A DNA stretch of 64,000 nt from assembly GCA_937967665.1 (NCBI GenBank), contig CALBSZ010000696.1:1-64000 (forward strand), in the 5' to 3' direction. The notes beneath the pieces were generated by a model. That model ran no database searches and was not told where the DNA came from. It saw only the letters and a list, made by a program, of their open reading frames with translations. Made by a program: the position numbers and the translations under genes. This DNA comes from an uncultured Planctomycetaceae bacterium (lineage in GTDB: Bacteria; Planctomycetota; Planctomycetia; Pirellulales; Pirellulaceae). Every line of letters starts with the position of its first letter. The first letter of the stretch is position 1. Of this stretch, positions 47,198-55,103 are shown piece after piece.

Positions 47198-48775
47198 ATG
47201 GAATTCAACAACATCATCGTTGTCGGCGGTGGTACCTCGGGATGGATGGCGGCGATCTCGCTGGCCAGCTACCTGCCGGACAAGAGGATTACCGTGATTG
47301 ACCCGGCGAGCATCTCGCCGATCGGTGTCGGGGAAGCAACGACGGGCGTGGTGCAGCGGTTCGTCAATGACCCGCGGCACCGCCTCTCCCAACAGGATCT
47401 GTTTCGACACTGCGATACGACACTGAAACTGGGCGTTTGGTACAAAGACTGGCAAGGCGCGGGGACCGATTATCCAACCCCCATCGATGCGCCGTTCCGC
47501 TGGTTCCCGCACACGTATGGCCAGGACGGCGAGGACTTCTACGCGCTGGCGGCGGCAGACGGCCAGGCGCTGGGCGATATCCAGATCCACGCCATCTTGA
47601 TGCGGTTGAACAAGACCGATCTCATCCGTCAACCCGACGGCGCGATCTCGGACCAGTACGCGGATCCTTCCTGCCATTTCGATGCGCTCCAGTTCGCGGC
47701 GTGGTTGAAACGCGTTGCACCGTCGCGGGAAAATATCGTCCATGTGGACGACGTGGTCACGTCGTTCGATCAGGATGCAACGACCGGCCATATTCGCAGC
47801 GTCACGACGGAGCAAGGTCAAACGTTCGCGGGCGATTTCTTTCTCGACTGCACCGGCTTTCGCCGTCAATTGCTGCAACCGGCCTACACCCCCGCCTGGA
47901 TCGACTATTCCAGGCACATCCGAGTCGATTCGGCAATCCCCTTTTTTACGCCGCACGATGACGCCGCCGATATCCCCGTATTCACCGCGGCGCAAGCCCT
48001 GCGTCATGGTTGGATGTGGCGGTTGCCTACCCAGTCGCGGATGGGCAACGGTTACGTCTATTCATCCAGTTATGTCAGCGACGAAAACGCGGTAAGGGAG
48101 CTCCAGCAAGCCGGCTTCGACGTCGGCGAAACGCCGCGCATCATCAGGTTCCAGCCGGGACGCTTCAAATCGCAGTGGCAAGGCAATGTCTGCGCCCTGG
48201 GACTGGCTGGCGGGTTCCTCGAACCGCTGGAAGCGACGACCATTCATATTACGTCGGTGCAGATCAAGGCGCTCGCGGAATTGTATCTGCCTTTCTATAC
48301 TTCAGCAGCCGCGGCCGTGTTCGCCCGCGATTTCAACCGGCTGATGCAGTCAATGTATGACGATTTCGTGGACTTCATCAGCATCCACTACCACGCCGGC
48401 CGTGAAGACTCGGAATTCTGGCGAGACTATCAGCGCGACGACTCGATCACGGCGACGAATCTCGAGCGTCGGGAAAAGTGGCAATACCGTTTTCCCGTCC
48501 GCGAGGACCTGACGCCGATCAACACCAGCCGCCTGCACCTGGTGGCCGGTATGCCCGTTTGGATGCCCACACTGTCGGGACTCGGCTACCTGCAACCGCG
48601 CCAGGCGCAGCAGTTCTGCCGAACGTCCCCGTTCCCAACGCAAGCCCAGGAAAACGCGCAACGCTACCTGAGGATGCGCGAAGTCATTTGCCGGAATCCC
48701 GTGTCACATCGGGATGCGATTGCGTACCTTCGCGGCGAATCACGCGGCACGCCGGCGGCCGCGCCGATGAACTGA
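47198..48775 (+). CDS. Flavin-dependent tryptophan halogenase-family protein
   Basis: A 525-residue FAD enzyme of the tryptophan halogenase family, which uses reduced flavin, oxygen and chloride or bromide to halogenate aromatic rings. The nucleotide fold G-G-G-T-S-G-W lies at 10-16, followed by 'ISPIGVGEATTG'. Lys77 ('TTLKLGVWY') and Glu342 ('GGFLEPLEATTIH') fall at the places of PrnA Lys79 and Glu346, the catalytic pair. The halogenase tunnel motif W-x-W-x-(I/L)-P is present as W-M-W-R-L-P (272-277). A partner flavin reductase is not nearby. The start codon has no clear Shine-Dalgarno. Substrate unknown; alternatives are related family members without halogenase activity. Confidence 0.85.
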   Translation: MEFNNIIVVGGGTSGWMAAISLASYLPDKRITVIDPASISPIGVGEATTGVVQRFVNDPRHRLSQQDLFRHCDTTLKLGVWYKDWQGAGTDYPTPIDAPFRWFPHTYGQDGEDFYALAAADGQALGDIQIHAILMRLNKTDLIRQPDGAISDQYADPSCHFDALQFAAWLKRVAPSRENIVHVDDVVTSFDQDATTGHIRSVTTEQGQTFAGDFFLDCTGFRRQLLQPAYTPAWIDYSRHIRVDSAIPFFTPHDDAADIPVFTAAQALRHGWMWRLPTQSRMGNGYVYSSSYVSDENAVRELQQAGFDVGETPRIIRFQPGRFKSQWQGNVCALGLAGGFLEPLEATTIHITSVQIKALAELYLPFYTSAAAAVFARDFNRLMQSMYDDFVDFISIHYHAGREDSEFWRDYQRDDSITATNLERREKWQYRFPVREDLTPINTSRLHLVAGMPVWMPTLSGLGYLQPRQAQQFCRTSPFPTQAQENAQRYLRMREVICRNPVSHRDAIAYLRGESRGTPAAAPMN

Positions 48776-48860
48776 TCCAGCGCTGAGTCAAACACGGTGA
48801 CCGGACGCTGCAGGGGAGGGAGGCAATTGCCGGAACGGATACCGTTGAACGCTTCACCCT

Positions 48861-49033
48861 TCAGCCACCCGAATTGCCATCTCCGCTCGATCCTCGCGAC
48901 TCTCCCGAAGGGAGCATCCAAGACACTCTTCCTTCGGCAGGGTCGGACTTCGTAGCGGGTGCCATGTCAGGTTTGGTGAGCTGTTGGAAGGCTTCGTCCA
49001 TCTGTTGGCGGCGCTCGCGCGGCTGGGTGGCCG
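48861..49033 (-). pseudogene. 3' remnant resembling a CHAD-gene tail
   Basis: On the minus strand the sequence next to the insertion element reads 'RRQQMDEAFQQLTKPDMAPA' and runs to a TGA at 48861-48863. The intact CHAD protein nearby ends 'RRNQMEAVFGQLTRPDSATA'. The two match at RR-x-QM, F-x-QLT-x-PD and A. Sequence that should lie upstream (above 49033) has been replaced by the palindromic repeat and IS element. The fragment suggests that a second CHAD-like gene or a duplicated end existed here. Short, so tentative. Confidence 0.4.
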
Positions 49034-49093
49034 GGGTCGAGCGCAGCGAGCCCCATACGCATCAAGTTAAGAAAAACTGCTCTTCGCGAAAAG

Positions 49094-49156
49094 GCGGAAG
49101 CTCCGCCAGAATTGAGGGTTGTATCAAAAAACAATCCTGGGAGAAGGAGCTTCCGC
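49094..49156 (+). promoter_or_regulatory. Long-range stem covering the transposase ribosome-binding site
   Basis: GCGGAAGCTCC (49094-49104) is perfectly complementary to GGAGCTTCCGC (49146-49156), whose GGAG belongs to the Shine-Dalgarno AAGGAG (49144-49149) and which directly precedes the ATG at 49157. Transcripts entering from outside would form the stem and hide the start, while a promoter inside the 41-base loop would not. IS10 and IS50 use a comparable device. Confidence 0.7.
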
Positions 49157-50497
49157 ATGAGTATGATAGCAAAGGTGGCTGCCGCGTTGCAGAGCGTTTT
49201 CGGTGCGTGTGCAGAGATTGCTGCTGAGGAATCAAAAGTTATTCAGAGACGGCGAAAATTTACTCCGCAATCCTTAGCACAGGTGTTCGTGTTGGCGTTG
49301 CTTCAGAATCCGAGAGCCAACAGTGAGGATATGGCGAGCATGGCGGCCGCGAGTGGCATCGAGGTCTCTCATCAAGCGGTCGAGCAACGCTATTCGCTGC
49401 GACTCGTGGAGTTCTTCCGGGAGTTGTTCCAGCAGATGACGAAGCAAGTCGTGTCCTCGGATACCGCTTTGGCTAAGCTCTTGGAACGTTTTACTGAGGT
49501 CATTGTGATCGACAGCAGCGTGATCACCTTGCCAGACAGCCAACAGGAAAACTTTCGCGGCTGTGGCGGAAGTTACGAAGGTGGCAAGTCGGCTTTGAAA
49601 CTTCAAACCGAACTGGAGCTTCGTGGGGGAGAACTCCGTTGTGTTCAGATCGAGCAAGGGCGCTCTCCCGATGGTGCTAGCGATCGTCAACACGTCGCTT
49701 TTGCGCCGGGTTCGTTGCGCCTCGCCGACTTGGGATATTTCAACCTTCCTGTGCTGAAAAGGATCGCTGCCTCGAAAGCCTTCTTCCTCACCCGGTTGCC
49801 GCATCACACGAAAATCTATTTCGCAGCCAAAAAACACGACGTGGTGGCTTGGCTTAAATCGCAGGGCCGAATGCTGGTCGATACGTGGATTGAAATTGGC
49901 TCCGAAGCTCGCGTTCAATGTCGCTTAATCGCGTGGCGAGTTCCCGAGGAAGTCGCGAACCGCCGCCGTCAGAAGCTGATCGAAAAGACGCGTAGCAAGA
50001 CAGGACGGGCTCCCACGGCCGAGTCGCTGGCCTCATGTGATTGGGAACTCTTGGTCACCAATCTTCCCGAAGATCAGCTGGGCGTCAAAGAAGCCGTTGT
50101 GCTGTATCGCTCCCGTTGGCAAATCGAATTGCTGTTTAAACGTTGGAAGTCACTCTGCTTGATTGATGAGTTAGACGGCCGCAACGATGTCGTGACGATG
50201 GTGAGGTTCTGGGCTCGCCTGTGCGGGGTGCTCATACAGCATTGGCTAACGGTCGGTGCGGCTTGGTCGGATGCGCTTCACTTAAGTTTCACGAAAGTGG
50301 CCAAGCTAGTGCGAAAGTTTGCGAAGGACCTTGCTATCGCCCTCTCCTCAGCTGGAGACGTGGAGCTGATTATTGAGCGATTCTGCACGATGGCTCGCAC
50401 CGGATGTCGACGGAACAAACGCAGGAAACACCCCGGAACCATTCAGTTATTGAGAAACCCGGAATTGCTCGACTACACTTTAATCGGCTTAACTTGA
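49157..50497 (+). CDS. IS4-family DDE transposase
   Basis: A 446-residue DDE transposase. The first catalytic Asp lies in 'VIVIDSSVITLPD', a second in 'LADLGYFNLPVLK', and the Glu in the IS4 signature Y-R-S-R-W-Q-I-E-L-L-F-K-R-W-K (Y-x2-R-x3-E-x6-K). N-terminal about 110 residues are helical and likely bind the ends. The start at 49157 is fixed by AAGGAG seven bases upstream; the open frame reaches back to a TTG at 49112, which is less likely. The stop lies in the right inverted repeat. Complete, with no frameshift. Confidence 0.95.
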   Translation: MSMIAKVAAALQSVFGACAEIAAEESKVIQRRRKFTPQSLAQVFVLALLQNPRANSEDMASMAAASGIEVSHQAVEQRYSLRLVEFFRELFQQMTKQVVSSDTALAKLLERFTEVIVIDSSVITLPDSQQENFRGCGGSYEGGKSALKLQTELELRGGELRCVQIEQGRSPDGASDRQHVAFAPGSLRLADLGYFNLPVLKRIAASKAFFLTRLPHHTKIYFAAKKHDVVAWLKSQGRMLVDTWIEIGSEARVQCRLIAWRVPEEVANRRRQKLIEKTRSKTGRAPTAESLASCDWELLVTNLPEDQLGVKEAVVLYRSRWQIELLFKRWKSLCLIDELDGRNDVVTMVRFWARLCGVLIQHWLTVGAAWSDALHLSFTKVAKLVRKFAKDLAIALSSAGDVELIIERFCTMARTGCRRNKRRKHPGTIQLLRNPELLDYTLIGLT

Positions 50498-50504
50498 TGC
50501 GTAT

Positions 50505-50575
50505 GGGGTCGAGCGCAGCGAGCCCCCGGGAGGCCAAGGTTCTGTGGGGTCGCTGCGCTCCACCACAGCCACCCA
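50505..50575. repeat. Right half of the palindromic repeat split by the IS element
   Basis: The arm at 50545-50575 is the imperfect reverse complement of 49024-49054 (shared words TGGGTGGC and GAGCGCAGCGA). Removing the IS and one copy of the flanking direct repeat restores an about 80-base palindrome typical of planctomycete REP-like sequences. The IS thus appears to have landed in one of its hairpin arms. Confidence 0.65.
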
Positions 50576-50597
50576 TTCTCCACTCTTGAGACAACGC

Positions 50598-51551
50598 CTA
50601 GGAGTGCGACGCCGTCGGCAGGTCCGCTGTCGCCGAATCGGGTCTGGTCAGCTGGCCGAATACGGCTTCCATCTGATTGCGGCGAGCGGGCGACCACCAG
50701 TCGAAAAACGCCTGGCGCGACGTTTCGAGTAGTTGCTGCTCGGCACACAGCGTGCGTTCCAGGTACTTCACCTCTTTCGGCTTGTCCGCTTCGCGCAACC
50801 AGCGCTGCAGGCGTCGGACGGCCGTCGCATGGTCATTGATTTTCCCCAGCTTGTCCTGCATCTCGGACAGGCAGGGATAGAGCGACGCGCGCAGCTGCTC
50901 CGGAAACGCCGCGGCCAGCAATTCCATCGCGTAACGAAGCTTCTTGCCCTGGATACGAAACTGGTGCAAGTTGTCGTGGTCCGTGAAATCGGCCCGGCCG
51001 GCGATCAGGAAGGCATCGATGTACGACTGCAACTGCAGCGCCGACCAGGGTCCGAACTGGAGCGGCGAGGCGGCCGGTTCGCCGCGCCAGCGCGACCGCT
51101 TGACGAGCTTGCGAACGCGCCGGGGAAACCGCTTTTTGTACATCAACCGCCGATAAACTTTTCGGATTGATCGCTGTGCCCGCCGCCGGTCCGCGCGCAC
51201 GCGCTTGAGTAGCCGCGCCGCCCCGGCGTCTCGCTTTTCAGATTTCAGGCGCAGGATACAGACATCGTCATCGCGAGACTCGCTGGTAGCGCGGAGGATG
51301 CGTTTGAGTTGTCTTAGGATCCACCGCGCGCGTCGGCGCGGCACGAAGTCGCCATACAATTCGACGGCTGCCTGGGCACGGCGGCTCCAGACACGCAGTT
51401 GATGCACGTACTCGACGTTCTGTTTCGAACGCGTCGCCGCCAATCGCAGATACTTTTGCAGCGGCGACAGGCGGCTCAGCAAACTCTGCCGAACGACGTC
51501 GTCGACCGGATCGGTCGGCGAAACTTCGATCCATTTGACAGGTTGCGGCAC
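50598..51551 (-). CDS. CHAD-domain protein
   Basis: A 317-residue protein of conserved histidine alpha-helical domain type. CHAD domains bind inorganic polyphosphate (established for several bacterial members). Characteristic parts are 'YVHQLRVWSRRAQAAVELY', 'RDDDVCILRL', 'NLHQFRIQGKKLRYAMELLA' and 'MQDKLGKINDHATAVRRL', rich in His/Arg/Lys for anion binding. There is no N-terminal CYTH domain. The GTG at 51551 with GAGG seven bases upstream begins 'VPQPVKWIEVSP', the usual start; the open frame to 51734 adds an unlikely 61 residues. Divergently placed to the Na/Pi cotransporter with a Pho-box-like array between, suggesting a phosphate/polyphosphate locus. Confidence 0.85.
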   Translation of the reverse strand: MPQPVKWIEVSPTDPVDDVVRQSLLSRLSPLQKYLRLAATRSKQNVEYVHQLRVWSRRAQAAVELYGDFVPRRRARWILRQLKRILRATSESRDDDVCILRLKSEKRDAGAARLLKRVRADRRRAQRSIRKVYRRLMYKKRFPRRVRKLVKRSRWRGEPAASPLQFGPWSALQLQSYIDAFLIAGRADFTDHDNLHQFRIQGKKLRYAMELLAAAFPEQLRASLYPCLSEMQDKLGKINDHATAVRRLQRWLREADKPKEVKYLERTLCAEQQLLETSRQAFFDWWSPARRNQMEAVFGQLTRPDSATADLPTASHS

Positions 51552-51740
51552 GTTTCGACCTCGTCGTCCAATCAAGGATGTACTGTGAAGCAACGAAGCC
51601 AGCCGGCCCGTGCACTCCTGTATTAGGCCATTGTGAAGGCCGCCGGGCAAGACGCAATAAGGTTCCTGTTCTAGAAGCCCCTGTAGCCCCACGCCCCGCG
51701 CGGTTTCGGGTTTCGCCGAGTCGACTCGCGTCAAGGCTTC

Positions 51741-51784
51741 CTCTTAACGGCCTCTTAACGTAAACTTCATCCGTGCTTCATGTG
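51741..51784 (+). promoter_or_regulatory. Pho-box-like array (four 11-bp repeats)
   Basis: Four units with an exact 11-base period: CTCTTAACGGC, CTCTTAACGTA, AACTTCATCCG and TGCTTCATGTG. CTTAAC direct repeats at 11-bp spacing are the hallmark of PhoB/PhoP/SphR-type boxes in several phyla. The array lies 89-132 bases upstream of the Na/Pi cotransporter start and 190 bases from the divergent CHAD start. The regulator itself is not in the window. Confidence 0.6.
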
Positions 51785-51872
51785 ATGGGCTGCCGAGAAG
51801 GCGTTGCCTGGCTCGACGGTAATCGACCATTCGCGGTGGTCATGGAAAACGGTGGGAGGAGTAATTCAGCGA

Positions 51873-54029
51873 ATGACCAGCATTTTTCCTCGTCAAAGAA
51901 TCGAGTGCGGGGGGCCGTTGCGCGCGGCACCCCAACGCGTCGCAGCTGGATTCGTTACTGTCCTGATGCTGGGCATGCTCGTGCCCGCCTCGGCGGTTTC
52001 CCAGCAAGTCGAGAGGTCAGCGGCGGCATCCCCTTCGGGTGGCGACGTCGCCGCGCCTGTCGGGAATGGAATTCCCGCGGAAGACTCAACGGCCCGCGTT
52101 GTTTCGAAACTGGTTCCCGATTTCAGAATGCTGTCCGGGTCGCCGGCAACTACGGTGGACCTGCGCGGCCTGGAACAGCTGCCAGATGCCGGGATCGCTT
52201 GGGGAACGGCGAGTATTGTATTTAACAAGAAAAGCAAAGTCGTGGCGGCGGAGATTGTGGACGACCGGTTCCTGGTGCTCAAGCCGGGCAAGGTCGGCGC
52301 CAGTGAACTCGTCGTCGAGTTCGCTTTGTCGAATGGCCAGCCGTTACATTCGAAGTTCAACGTCGAAGTCTGGGAGCCGGACTACTGGAAACTAGCGCTC
52401 ACCGTCATCGGCGGATTGGGGATTTTCCTGCTGGGCATGAAGAGCATGTCGGACGGGCTGCAAGCGGTCGCCGGCAATGGACTTCGTCGCATGATCGCGG
52501 TGGTAACGAACAATCGCGTAATGGCCGCCGGCGTCGGAACACTCGTCACCATGATCCTGCAATCCAGTTCGATCACCACCGTCATGGTCGTTGGCTTCGT
52601 CAACAGCGGATTCATGACCCTGGCGCAGGCCATTGGCGTCATTTTTGGAGCCAACATCGGCACGACGATTACTGGCTGGATCCTGGTGCTCAAGATCGGC
52701 AAGTACGGACTGCCGATTGCCGGAGTGGCGGCATTCGGGTACCTGTTCCTGAAGCGGGACCGCTGGCGTTACGCTTCGATGGCCCTGATGGGACTCGGCA
52801 TGGTCTTTCTGGGTCTCGAATTGATGAAAGACGGTTTCGCGATCATCAAGGACTTGCCGGCCTTCGAACAATGGTTCGAGCGGTTTGCGGCAAACAGTTA
52901 TATCGGCGTTTTGAAATGCGCGGCGGTGGGTTGCGTGCTGACATTCATCGTGCAGTCGTCGTCCGCGACGCTGGGCATCACCATTGGGCTGGCACAGATC
53001 GGCGTGATTCCCTTCGAAACGGCCGCGGCACTTGTGCTGGGCGAGAACATTGGGACCACGATTACGGCGTGGCTGGCGTCCTTTGGCACGACGGCCAACG
53101 CGAAACGTGCGGCCTTCGCGCATATTACGTTCAATGCTCTCGGTGTGGCCTGGATCACTGCGATTTTCCCCTGGTACATCACGCTGATCAAGACCTTTAT
53201 CAGCGGCAGTCCCACGGGCGATGTATCGGCTGACGTCACGGCCGCCATCGCTGCGACGCACACGGGTTTTAACGTGGTGAATACGCTCGCCTTCCTGCCG
53301 CTCGCCGGCGTCATGGCTAAAGGACTGACGCGTCTCATTCCCGAACGCGGCAGCCCGATGCAGCCCCATTTGACAAACCTGGACGTCCGCATCCTGGAAT
53401 CTCCGGTGCTGGCGATCGAACAGTGTCGCGTGGAAGTATTGAGAATGGCCGAGTCCTGCAAGGTGATGATGGCGTGGCTGCGCGAGGTGCTGGCAAGTGA
53501 CGTTCCGGATTCCGCCATCGTGCAGCAGGCCTCTCGGGAAGAAAAGGACGTCGACGTCATGCAGGACGAAGTGGTGGCGTTCATGACCGGCCTGCTGGCG
53601 TCGAATATTCCCGAAGACCTGATTAACGAAGCACGTCGCCTGCTGCGCATGGCTGACGAGTACGAATCGATTACGGACTACGTGGGCAGAATCATCAAGT
53701 ATCAGGTCAAGCTGCACGAAGCAGGCTTGACCTATGACGACACGGAGCGGCAAAGCCTGCTGCATTTGCACGAAATGGTTGACGCCTACCTGCAAGCCAC
53801 CATCCAGGATTTTCGACAATTGCAATCGGGACAGGCAGCGGCGGAAAGTGGACGCGGACGGGATATCGCGCGGGAAGTCCGCAACTTGAGGAGTAAGATT
53901 ATGGACCGCATGTCCCAAAACGGCATTCCTCCCCGCGTTAGCGTGACGTACAACCGGCAAATCAACGCCTACCGCCGCGTACGCGACCACGCCGTGAACA
54001 TCGTCGAGGCCATCGCGGGAACCAAATAG
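51873..54029 (+). CDS. Na/Pi cotransporter-family protein with PhoU-like C-terminal domain
   Basis: A 718-residue sodium-dependent phosphate transporter. After a signal-like segment (about 25-45) comes a periplasmic extension (about 45-165) not found in the E. coli homologue. The transporter core has two inverted Na/Pi repeats with Q-S-S-S motifs ('MILQSSSITTVMVVGFVNSG', 'FIVQSSSATLGITIG') and G-A-N/E-N-I-G-T-T sequences. Residues about 520-700 form a helical PhoU-like domain ('EEKDVDVMQDEVVAFMTGLL', 'EYESITDYVGRIIKY'). The ATG at 51873 follows GGAGGAG at about 11 bases; an upstream frame to 51804 is possible. The Pho-box-like array suggests phosphate control. Confidence 0.9.
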   Translation: MTSIFPRQRIECGGPLRAAPQRVAAGFVTVLMLGMLVPASAVSQQVERSAAASPSGGDVAAPVGNGIPAEDSTARVVSKLVPDFRMLSGSPATTVDLRGLEQLPDAGIAWGTASIVFNKKSKVVAAEIVDDRFLVLKPGKVGASELVVEFALSNGQPLHSKFNVEVWEPDYWKLALTVIGGLGIFLLGMKSMSDGLQAVAGNGLRRMIAVVTNNRVMAAGVGTLVTMILQSSSITTVMVVGFVNSGFMTLAQAIGVIFGANIGTTITGWILVLKIGKYGLPIAGVAAFGYLFLKRDRWRYASMALMGLGMVFLGLELMKDGFAIIKDLPAFEQWFERFAANSYIGVLKCAAVGCVLTFIVQSSSATLGITIGLAQIGVIPFETAAALVLGENIGTTITAWLASFGTTANAKRAAFAHITFNALGVAWITAIFPWYITLIKTFISGSPTGDVSADVTAAIAATHTGFNVVNTLAFLPLAGVMAKGLTRLIPERGSPMQPHLTNLDVRILESPVLAIEQCRVEVLRMAESCKVMMAWLREVLASDVPDSAIVQQASREEKDVDVMQDEVVAFMTGLLASNIPEDLINEARRLLRMADEYESITDYVGRIIKYQVKLHEAGLTYDDTERQSLLHLHEMVDAYLQATIQDFRQLQSGQAAAESGRGRDIAREVRNLRSKIMDRMSQNGIPPRVSVTYNRQINAYRRVRDHAVNIVEAIAGTK

Positions 54030-54086
54030 CAGCACAGGGAGGCTAACAGCGCCGAGGCGTTCTCGCAGTGACTCAATCGCCGCAAT

Positions 54087-54524
54087 TCAGGTGTTGAAGC
54101 ATTCCGCGGCAATCCGGTCCGCGGTGGCTTGCAACAAGTCGAGCAGTTCGGCATCTGTCACCAGTTCGGCGGCATCCGTTAACGAAACCCAGCGCCGTTC
54201 CCGACGATGCGATTCGTTCCAAATCACATCGGTTCGAGACACCTTCATCAGAAAAGCAATGACAGTAAGCTGCTTGCGACGCTTCGTCATCTGAATGCAA
54301 CCCAGCGGTTCGCCGATGATTTCGCCATGCAGGCCGGCTTCTTCCTCGGCTTCCAGCAACGCGATGCCGGCCTCCGATTCGCCGCCCTCCACGTATCCCT
54401 TGGGAAAGATCCACTTGCCGGCACTCGAAGTGATCAAGCAGACTTCAGTCAAGTTGCCGCGCCGGCGAAAGGGGACGGCACAGGCTTGATCAATGCGTGA
54501 ATCGTCATGGGGAGCGGGTGTCAT
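54087..54524 (-). CDS. Nudix hydrolase
   Basis: A 145-residue Nudix-fold hydrolase of the diphosphoinositol-polyphosphate or diadenosine-polyphosphate hydrolase type by length and pattern ('WIFPKGYVEGGES', 'TKRRKQLTVIAFLMKV'). The Nudix box GX5EX7REUXEEXGU is present as G-YVEGG-E-SEAGIAL-L-E-A-E-E-E-A-G-L, so the Arg before the first Glu is Leu while the metal-binding glutamates are kept. Such enzymes cleave nucleoside diphosphate derivatives or inositol pyrophosphates. The ATG at 54524 is preferred to a TTG at 54542. It converges with the phosphate transporter; relation to the locus is unproven. Confidence 0.85.
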   Translation of the reverse strand: MTPAPHDDSRIDQACAVPFRRRGNLTEVCLITSSAGKWIFPKGYVEGGESEAGIALLEAEEEAGLHGEIIGEPLGCIQMTKRRKQLTVIAFLMKVSRTDVIWNESHRRERRWVSLTDAAELVTDAELLDLLQATADRIAAECFNT

Positions 54525-54542
54525 GCCATCCTTGCCTCGCAA

Positions 54543-55103
54543 AATCGCAACGGAAATCCTTGCCGCTGCAAGAACTTAGCAAAACCACACCGGTGGAAAC
54601 AAGACGAATCGCTGCCGTCGTCACGATAAGATGCCGCGGCTTGCTTGCCTCACGCGGCAGCTACGCCGCCTTTCGCCCCCGCAGCGCCCGTCTTGGCCCC
54701 GCTATGGGGTAGCGGATTCCTATGGCTCGTGTTCCGAGACGAAGCCGTTTTGTTCAGAGTTCGCGACATTTCCTCGCAATAGGAACATTCATGGCCAACA
54801 AACCTGCCATTTGATTGCAATCCACAAAATCAGTTACTAAAGTATGCATTAGGCGCTTGAAGTCGTCGGAATCGAACCGGGATTTGCGTGTTCGCAAACG
54901 TTGTACTGTCTTCCCGCGTTCGACGGCGACTCACGCTCCTCTCTTCGGGACAGAGACGTAGCGAGGCGGTCATTCGATCCTTTTCCTGAACGAATGCAGT
55001 TGCGTCCCAAAAAGACGGTAACGGTTGGAGACACGGTGAAACAGGGCTGCACGAGCAGTTCCTTATTTTTCGCTGTGCGCATACCACATTTGGAGAGTCA
55101 CTC
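54543..55103. other. Upstream region of adhesin 2
   Basis: No gene is supported in these 561 bases. A promoter candidate (54815-54843) is listed separately. A short stretch near 54868-54880 looks like a T-loop sequence but does not fold as a tRNA. Confidence 0.6.
54815..54843 (+). promoter_or_regulatory. Weak promoter candidate for adhesin 2
   Basis: TTGCAA (54815-54820), 17 bases, TAAAGT (54838-54843) match sigma-70 boxes at 4 of 6 positions each, in a locally AT-rich patch about 260 bases before the start. Speculative. Confidence 0.25.

Larger units (their letters stand above)
49051..50508 (+). mobile_element. IS4-family insertion sequence with perfect inverted repeats
   Basis: A roughly 1.45-kb element. 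The ends are perfect inverted repeats with core CATACGCATCAAGTTAAG (left 49054-49071; right, inverted, 50488-50505), extended by GC pairs to 49051 and 50508. It carries one transposase gene whose TGA lies inside the right repeat. The direct repeat GTCGAGCGCAGCGAG flanks both sides (49036-49050 and 50508-50522, extending to about 22 bases), in a palindromic REP-like target. Intact ORF and ends suggest it could be active or recently active. Confidence 0.9.

Noticed and set aside
54860..54890. tRNA T-arm-like sequence (minus strand GGTTCGATTCC)
   Set aside because: The flanking bases do not pair as a T-stem and no acceptor, D or anticodon arms can be found at the right distances.
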